NCBI RefSeq assembly: GCF_029222925.1
Contig: NZ_JARHUI010000004.1
Coordinates: 310,001-374,000, forward strand
Length of the DNA stretch: 64,000 bases
Direction of reading: 5' to 3'
DNA from: Algoriphagus sp. CAU 1675
Lineage (GTDB): Bacteria; Bacteroidota; Bacteroidia; Cytophagales; Cyclobacteriaceae
The position numbers were made by a program, and so were the translations under genes. The notes under the pieces are model-generated. The model saw nothing but the letters and a program-made list of their open reading frames with translations. It did no database searches and was not told the origin of the DNA. Shown one piece after another: positions 59,501 through 64,000 of the stretch (position 1 is the first letter of the stretch; the number at the start of each line of letters is the position of its first letter).

Positions 59501-60902
59501 GAATCGGAATAAATACAATGATGATGATGATTTGCCCAAAAATCGCCGAATGCATCATCTTGGATGCACCAGTAAAGGAGATTTTATCCTTTTCTTTTTG
59601 CTTTTCTCCTCGAGCCAAGGTGTGAAATTTCTCATCTGCCTTGGTAAACTGAAAGGCTATATACTCCACTATAATTACGGCACCATCTATAATGATTCCA
59701 AAGTCAATCGCTCCCAAACTCATCAGGTTGGCATCCACCCCAAATATGTACATGAGGGAAAGCGCAAATAACAATGCAAGTGGAATCACAGAGGCTACTA
59801 CCAATCCTGAACGAATATTCCCCAGAAGCAGAACAACTACAAAAATCACAATCAAACAACCCAGAATCAGGTTTTCGGCAATAGTGAAGGTGGTACGTCC
59901 AATCAATTCCGAACGGTCCAGAAATCCGTTGATGACAATTCCTTCGGGAAGGCTTGGTTTGATTTGTTCCAATCTTTCATTTACCCGGTCTATGGTACCT
60001 TTTGAGTCTGCTCCTTTGAGCATCATCACTTGCCCAAGGACTTTTTCTCCCTCCCCATTAGCCGTGATCGCACCAAAACGATTGGCATGGCCAAAACCGA
60101 CTTTTGCAATATCCCGGATGTAAAGAGGAGTGCCTTCCCTAGTCTCCACCACTATGTTTTCAATATCTTCCAAGCTGGTTACTTGACCTTCCCCTCGAAT
60201 GAAAAAGCTTTCATTGGTCTTTTCGATATACCCCCCGCCAGCAATGGAATTGTTTTGCTCAAGTGCTGAATAAACCTCCATCAGGTCAATCTCCATAGCC
60301 TTCAATCGCTCGGGATTGATAGCCACTTCATATTGCTTCAAATATCCTCCCCAGGTATTTACCTCCACAACACCCGGGATCCCTGAAAGCTGTCTTCTTA
60401 CCACCCAGTCCTGAATGGTTCTCAGGTCCGTGATCGTATACTTATCCTCATACCCCGGTTCTACATCGATGACGTATTGGTAAATCTCTCCCAAGCCTGT
60501 GGAAATCGGCCCCATAAATGGCTGGCCAAATCCGGCTGGGATACTCTCTTGGGCAATTTTGATCCTTTCGGCTATCAGCTGTCTGGGCAAATAAGTACCC
60601 AAATCTTCCTCAAAAACAATGGTGACTACAGAAAGTCCGAATTTGGAAACTGATCTGATTTCCTTAACTCCGGGTAAGTTGGCCATCTCCAGTTCAACTG
60701 GATAAGTCAAGTATTTTTCTACATCCTCTGTAGCGAGGTTTCTTGAGGTGGTAATTACCTGAACCTGGTTATTGGTCACATCAGGTACAGCCCCAATGGG
60801 CAAATGACTCAGGGAATAAACCCCAAAGCCAATCCAAATGGCTATAAAAACAAAGATGATGAGCTTATGCCCGATACTCCACTGAATAATCCGATCTAGC
60901 AT
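56577..60902 (-). CDS. czcA: Heavy-metal RND efflux pump fused to its TolC-type outer-membrane factor (CzcA-CzcC fusion)
   Basis: 1441 residues. Residues 1 to about 1030 form a complete HME-RND pump with 12 membrane segments; the fourth carries DFGIIIDGAVIIVE (Asp400, Asp406, Glu413), the pattern of divalent-metal (Zn/Co/Cd/Ni) pumps rather than Cu/Ag CusA. The pump ends with LPVLYVLFKGKGK, and then a stretch shaped like a signal peptide (SLVPNKTALSLLLVLGFSSLSMAQ, about 1036-1060) leads into about 380 residues of TolC/CzcC type with helical pairs (LKLQEALRIAEQQNLQIQAA, ... EGEIDFLQFVQLIENS). No stop or frameshift interrupts the join. It is downstream of its own two-component system. Confidence 0.9.
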   Translation of the reverse strand: MLDRIIQWSIGHKLIIFVFIAIWIGFGVYSLSHLPIGAVPDVTNNQVQVITTSRNLATEDVEKYLTYPVELEMANLPGVKEIRSVSKFGLSVVTIVFEEDLGTYLPRQLIAERIKIAQESIPAGFGQPFMGPISTGLGEIYQYVIDVEPGYEDKYTITDLRTIQDWVVRRQLSGIPGVVEVNTWGGYLKQYEVAINPERLKAMEIDLMEVYSALEQNNSIAGGGYIEKTNESFFIRGEGQVTSLEDIENIVVETREGTPLYIRDIAKVGFGHANRFGAITANGEGEKVLGQVMMLKGADSKGTIDRVNERLEQIKPSLPEGIVINGFLDRSELIGRTTFTIAENLILGCLIVIFVVVLLLGNIRSGLVVASVIPLALLFALSLMYIFGVDANLMSLGAIDFGIIIDGAVIIVEYIAFQFTKADEKFHTLARGEKQKEKDKISFTGASKMMHSAIFGQIIIIIVFIPILSLSGVEGKMFRPMAEVFSFALIGAMILGMTYVPVVSSIFLKTTPQGPKNISVRLIKQLNKVYEPTITWALNNTKIVLTAAFGFLVGAIILFSSMGAEFVPTLDEGDFVIQPVLKTGTTLTNTVETMTEIERILKQFPEVNQVVTRIGAAEIPTDPMSMEEADVIVTLHPPSEWTTVETKDELAEKFKEALHVIPGLDYEFTQPIEMRFNELITGVRADLAIKVFGEDLDVLLHTAEEIEAAIQGVEGAADIIVEKVDGLPQMKIEYNRAKIAKYGLNIADLNQVVTMGFAGLAAGTVFEGERQFDLVVRFEEGYRKDIRNLEQAAIQLPNGGSVPLSELAKISYTKGPAKISRDNTQRRIVVGVNVRNRDLQSVVDDIQAIIANQINIPEGYRVDYGGQFENLQQARNRLMIAVPIALVLIFLLLYFAFSSTRDALMIYTAIPLSAIGGVLLLWIRDMPFSISAGVGFIALFGIAVLNGIVLIEHFKSMESKYTDIRQLVLIGAKERLRPVLLTASAAALGFLPMAISQSAGAEVQRPLATVVVGGLISATLLTLVVLPVLYVLFKGKGKSLVPNKTALSLLLVLGFSSLSMAQESPAPLKLQEALRIAEQQNLQIQAASRGLDAANARTGAGYNLEKTTVYYGYDKNDIAENGVYNRVWGARQNFAFPSLYSSQKKVLQDQALMMESDLELKLRQLRAEVSKAFVTAVYWNNLESHYSYLDSLYGSFSKASQRRFETGESNYLEKLTADSKQREIALKKDEASQQASVALEQLKLLLNTENDLVLSEEELELVPEFSENLDTHPGVMYLENSIQRAEHQVQVERRKLLPDLHLDLFRGTNPGPNAQVYPGFQAGMSIPLFFGAQKSQARAANLDQQQLELEGEHYRNQLENRYQQLQYQLAQNQKVISYYEEEGKELSAKLMEQARRSFQEGEIDFLQFVQLIENSRSITLQYLQSRHSYQLTILEINYLIN

Positions 60903-60965
60903 GGGAAACTGGAAAATTTATACACAAAGATCCAATCGAAAGCTTATCCTGCCCTTAGTGCTTTC

Positions 60966-62360
60966 TTAAGATTTGCTTAAAATATCCTCCTCAAAAAATA
61001 ATGTAAAAGAAGTTCCTTTTCCCTTTTCACTCTGTACTTCCACCTTGATACCGGATTCCAAAGCAAGCTTTTTGACAATGGCAAGTCCCAAGCCTGTTCC
61101 GGGAATCACCTCCTCTAATACATCTGGCTCTCGATAGAATGAATCAAAAATCTTCTCCAAAGACTCCTTCCCTATCCCTCTACCTTTATCTTCTACTGAA
61201 ATGAAGGGGTGCCCTTGATGAATACCCACGCTGACCACTACCTCTGTATCCTCCTTGGAGTATTTTAGCGCATTTTGAATCAGATTATTCAAAATCATAC
61301 TCAGGCTTTTCTCATTGATTTGTACAAAAACCGGAATTTGAAGGTAAGACTTGAACAGAACCTTCCTTCCACTATCCCGAGATGCCTTCAGGGTGGTCTC
61401 CTCAGTAAAGGAATGAAGCTCCACCTCTTCAAGGAATTCCTCTCCTCCAACTCCCACTCGAGCCAAAGCCAACAACTGGTCAATCATTGCTGACATCCGG
61501 TCAATACTTCCCAATGCGGTCCCGATCTTTTCGATGTATTCCTCCGAAGTTCGGGGTTTCCGCACCAGCACTTCCAAAGTACCTCTCAGTACAGCTAATG
61601 GAGTCCTTAGTTCATGGGATGCATCCGAAGTAAACTGCTTTTCGCGAACAAGAGCCTGTTCCAACCTGCTCAGCAATTCATTTATAGACCGGGTCAACTG
61701 CCCAATTTCATCATTTTGCTCAGGAAGAGGAACTCGCTCATTAAGGTTGGACTGACTGATCTGATTAGTCTTTTGGATAATTTTCTGAATAGGTTCAATG
61801 CTCTTTCCTGCCAGATATTTCATGGTTAGAAAAAGAGAAACCAAAATCACCGGATACAACAAAACCAAGATATTTCTCAAGTTGGTCAGGAGCTCCCTGG
61901 TATCGTCAAAGGATTGGGCAACCAGCAAATACCCTTCGGTTTTGCCGGCATAGCGCAAAGGAACCTGCATTTGACGTACCTCTCTGCTACCGGTTTTTAA
62001 GGTCCAGGCTTCTTTGGTGCCTGCCCTTTCGGGATAAAAGCTCAAATGATTTTCTCCCAAATTGGGAGATCTATCCATAGACTTTCCTTCCAAATCCACG
62101 ATTTCGATAAAAATTGGATTTAGCTGAATTTGACTATGCTCCTGTTCCTGCCATTCATCTTTATTGAGAAAACGTATTTCCCCATTCACCAAAAAAATCT
62201 CATCACTGTGCTCTTCCACTTCAAGCAGGAGTTCCCTGTCTTGTGAGTGAACTACCGTATAGCTCACCACAAAATAAATGATCCCAAATACCACCAAGAT
62301 AATCAGGGAAGTCACCCAAGTGAGCCTTCTGGCAAGCCGTTCTTTATAGGAAGTAGTCAT
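60966..62360 (-). CDS. Sensor histidine kinase with HAMP domain (CusS/CzcS-like)
   Basis: 464 residues: two membrane segments (about 14-36 and 162-181) flank a periplasmic sensor domain of about 125 residues; HAMP (AGKSIEPIQKIIQKTNQISQSNLNERVPLPEQNDEIGQL) follows. HisKA has the phospho-accepting His249 (SDASHELRTPLAVLRGTLE). HATPase has LIQNALKYSKEDTEV, VEDKGRGIG and PGTGLGLAIVKKLALES. The SDASHELRTPL form and gene order match CusS/CzcS-type metal sensors. It overlaps its response regulator by 4 bp and precedes czcA by 63 bp. The periplasmic domain lacks an obvious histidine- or cysteine-rich metal cluster. Confidence 0.92.
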   Translation of the reverse strand: MTTSYKERLARRLTWVTSLIILVVFGIIYFVVSYTVVHSQDRELLLEVEEHSDEIFLVNGEIRFLNKDEWQEQEHSQIQLNPIFIEIVDLEGKSMDRSPNLGENHLSFYPERAGTKEAWTLKTGSREVRQMQVPLRYAGKTEGYLLVAQSFDDTRELLTNLRNILVLLYPVILVSLFLTMKYLAGKSIEPIQKIIQKTNQISQSNLNERVPLPEQNDEIGQLTRSINELLSRLEQALVREKQFTSDASHELRTPLAVLRGTLEVLVRKPRTSEEYIEKIGTALGSIDRMSAMIDQLLALARVGVGGEEFLEEVELHSFTEETTLKASRDSGRKVLFKSYLQIPVFVQINEKSLSMILNNLIQNALKYSKEDTEVVVSVGIHQGHPFISVEDKGRGIGKESLEKIFDSFYREPDVLEEVIPGTGLGLAIVKKLALESGIKVEVQSEKGKGTSFTLFFEEDILSKS

Positions 62361-63025
62361 AGTTCCTTAGCCATATATCCTACACCTCTAATGGTCTGAA
62401 TAAAATCTTCTTCTTTTTGCAGATCGAGTTTTTTTCGCAGTGAATTGATATAAACATCGATTACCCCTGTATTGTATTCGAAATGGATATCCCAGACACT
62501 TTCAATGATTCTGGTTCGGCGACACACCTTGTTTTTGTTGCGCATCAAAAACTCCAATAGAGCAAACTCCTTTTGTGTCAGAGTGATCTCCTCCTCCCCT
62601 TTGAATACCTGATGTCGGTCAGGATAAAGCGTAATTGGACCCAAGGTAAGTTTTTCAAGGGACTCACCCTGATCTCTAAGCTGCACCCGGATTCGAACCA
62701 GCAGCTCCTCAAAGTGAAAAGGCTTTTTGATGTAATCGTTGGCACCAGACTGCAAACCAAAAACCGTCTCGTCAACGGTATCCTTAGCAGTTAGGAAAAT
62801 TATCGGAGTAGTGGGAAATTCCTTTCGAAACTGTCGGGTCAATTCAATTCCACTCAAGCCCGGAAGCATCCAATCCAGAAGCAATAGATCATAGTTGCCA
62901 CTTAGAGCCATTTCCAGCCCGGTTTTTCCATTTTCGGCAACATCCACCGCATAGGACTCCTCTTCCAGCCCTTGCTTTAGAAAATTTGAAATCCCGGGTT
63001 CGTCCTCTACTACGAGAATACGCAT
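62357..63025 (-). CDS. OmpR/CusR-family response regulator
   Basis: 222 residues with a receiver domain (phospho-acceptor Asp51 in LLLLDWMLPG, acidic pocket EDE at 7-9, Lys101 in FLTAKD) and an OmpR-type winged helix (LTLGPITLYPDRHQVFKG, LTQKEFALLEFLMRNKNKVCRRTRIIESVW, IDVYINSLRKKLD, IRGVGYMAKE). It is coupled to the sensor kinase by a 4-bp overlap and would activate the efflux genes downstream in response to metal. Eleven base pairs separate it from the glycosyltransferase gene upstream, so a promoter is probably further upstream, outside the window. Confidence 0.94.
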   Translation of the reverse strand: MRILVVEDEPGISNFLKQGLEEESYAVDVAENGKTGLEMALSGNYDLLLLDWMLPGLSGIELTRQFRKEFPTTPIIFLTAKDTVDETVFGLQSGANDYIKKPFHFEELLVRIRVQLRDQGESLEKLTLGPITLYPDRHQVFKGEEEITLTQKEFALLEFLMRNKNKVCRRTRIIESVWDIHFEYNTGVIDVYINSLRKKLDLQKEEDFIQTIRGVGYMAKEL

Positions 63026-63036
63026 AGTATCTTCAG

Positions 63037-64000
63037 TTAATCAATTGCCTCTATTTTTAGGATTTTCCATCCATCGATTTCTTCCATGACCTCCCAATTC
63101 CCATATCCTTGGAGGTCTGGCATTTTCTTTCTGGATTTTGCAATCCAAACTCCCTCCTGGTTTTTCTTCTTCAAAATCCAATCAGGGTCACTCTTTAAAT
63201 TAATCAAAAAATCCTTCCAGTTTTCGTCCCGCTGAAACTGTGTTTCCCTATTCAATCCTTCATCTCCATCATATATGGACAAAATCGGCCTTTCGGTCCT
63301 AAATGGCACAGAAGGCAATCTTTTATCATAAATCACAATTCTTTCAGTATCCTCGGTATGCTCTTCAATCCAGTCCACTACCCTTCGGGTATCATTCCCT
63401 ACCCCCGGATTTTGGCTGAAAAAATAGGTAGACATGGCCGTGATCCCCATGGTAAACATCCATGCACTGATGATCACCCTGTCCGGACGACGGATTCCCG
63501 ACAAAATCAAACCCACTAACAAACAGATCAATATAACGCCCAAAAAGAGGAATTTATAGCTCAGGACTATTCGCTCATCAATGTAAGGGGCCAGAAAAAG
63601 GCCAACTAGGATTAGAATCTGGAAGCCCAACTGCGCACGTTCCCACCTCTTTTGAGAGGTTTCGCTCAACTGATCCCAAACTGATATTGCCCCCAAAGCC
63701 AGCCCACTGAAAACCGGTAATATATACAGGATTAGCTTGGATTGACTAATAGAAAAGAACACTACCGGTAGGCAAACCCATGCCAAGAAAAAAGATATCA
63801 GATTTGTCTTGTCCCTGAAAAACAGCTTAGTCTTGGTAAGCAGCACCAAAAACCAAGGAAATGCAGCTCCTACCAATATCACCGGATAAAACCAAAATGG
63901 CTGGGACCGGCTAAATGTATCCGTTGCAAAACGCTGAATGGTATGCTTGAATACGAAATAGTCCAGGAATTGGGAATCTTCAATAAACAAGGCCACAAAC
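63037..64000 (-). CDS. C-terminal part of an ArnT/PMT-like (GT83/GT39-type) membrane glycosyltransferase (5' end outside window)
   Basis: About 320 residues are visible and the frame is open to the window edge, so the N-terminus with the catalytic aspartates lies beyond it. The first visible part, DYFVFKHTIQRFATDTFSRSQPFWFYPVILVGAAFPWFLVL, is typical of ArnT-like lipid-to-sugar transferases (QRF, PFWFY). Several membrane segments follow, then a soluble C-terminal domain of about 140 residues (YDKRLPSVPFRTERPI, WILKKKNQEGVWIAKSR). Such enzymes add sugars or aminoarabinose to lipid A or proteins in the periplasm. It is immediately upstream of the metal two-component system. Confidence 0.78.
   Translation of the reverse strand, partial: FVALFIEDSQFLDYFVFKHTIQRFATDTFSRSQPFWFYPVILVGAAFPWFLVLLTKTKLFFRDKTNLISFFLAWVCLPVVFFSISQSKLILYILPVFSGLALGAISVWDQLSETSQKRWERAQLGFQILILVGLFLAPYIDERIVLSYKFLFLGVILICLLVGLILSGIRRPDRVIISAWMFTMGITAMSTYFFSQNPGVGNDTRRVVDWIEEHTEDTERIVIYDKRLPSVPFRTERPILSIYDGDEGLNRETQFQRDENWKDFLINLKSDPDWILKKKNQEGVWIAKSRKKMPDLQGYGNWEVMEEIDGWKILKIEAID

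Noticed and set aside
56577-60902. Copper/silver pump (CusA)
   Set aside because: The fourth membrane segment carries DFGxxxDGxxxxxE, the divalent-metal type, not the Cu/Ag pattern.
1-64000. Mobile elements, CRISPR arrays, toxin-antitoxin or phage-defence islands
   Set aside because: No transposase, integrase, direct-repeat array, restriction-modification or known defence gene was recognised; AddAB is a normal recombination complex.

Overview
The window is a stretch of chromosome from a Bacteroidota bacterium. It most likely belongs to the Cytophagales (Cyclobacteriaceae/Algoriphagus-like); this placement is my inference and no database was searched. The support is: Bacteroidota-type promoter boxes (TTG, 17-23 nt, TAnnTTTG) instead of sigma70 boxes; almost no Shine-Dalgarno sequences; many exported proteins ending their signal peptide in AQ or a lipobox; and Bacteroidota families such as DUF1599, the BT_3928-type DoxX protein, DUF6089, a CdaA-type diadenylate cyclase behind folP, and a GNAT/carbon-nitrogen hydrolase fusion. 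The DNA is AT-rich, genes are tightly packed, and no gap exceeds 300 bp. I see no rRNA, tRNA, CRISPR array, insertion sequence or prophage.

Layout. 1-4.5 kb: the end of an outer-membrane barrel gene, then aroK, a DoxX-like protein and DUF1599 (minus strand), divergent from folP-cdaA. 4.5-7.2 kb: kbl and an epimerase-type threonine dehydrogenase, divergent, together forming the threonine-to-glycine pathway; then a YffB/ArsC-like protein. 7.3-12 kb: hemL with a receptor-like periplasmic protein, then guaA. 12-15.7 kb: a phosphotriesterase-like lipoprotein, a flavin reductase, an atypical SDR, and a folE plus pyruvoyl-tetrahydropterin-synthase operon. 16-21.3 kb: two L,D-transpeptidase-type genes meeting tail to tail, then kdsA, kdsC and a nitrilase fusion (cell envelope). 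21.4-27.6 kb: MscS, DUF6089, a Na/Pi cotransporter, a double Usp protein, GNAT, secreted RidA and an unknown protein. 27.6-33.6 kb: the AddAB-type recombination nuclease/helicase.

33.8-38.1 kb: a two-gene hemicellulose unit (GH67 alpha-glucuronidase and a GH127-type arabinofuranosidase). 38.2-44 kb: a methyltransferase-like protein, GNAT, a histidine-rich lipoprotein, a TPR histidine kinase, a secreted creatininase-family protein and a Qnr-like pentapeptide protein. 44.2-47.1 kb: a second-type DNA polymerase III alpha with a degenerate PHP domain. 47-56 kb: a CotH-like protein, a subtilisin lipoprotein, an HExxH protein, truncated hemoglobin, an ENPP-type phosphodiesterase, a GH144-type beta-1,2-glucanase, GNAT and an unknown exported protein. 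55.4-64 kb: a minus-strand block with the end of an ArnT-like glycosyltransferase, an OmpR/CusR regulator, its sensor kinase, a CzcA pump fused to its TolC-type outer-membrane factor, and the CzcB adaptor. This is a complete divalent-metal efflux module with its own regulator.

Most of the window is ordinary core and accessory metabolism. I found no clear multi-gene system that looks wholly undescribed. The observations most worth checking are the CzcA-CzcC fusion with what looks like an internal signal peptide, the face-to-face kbl/tdh promoters with a leader hairpin, the terminator-like hairpin in front of the TPR kinase, the SDR lacking its catalytic tyrosine beside a pterin operon, and the isolated polymerase III alpha of unusual base composition.
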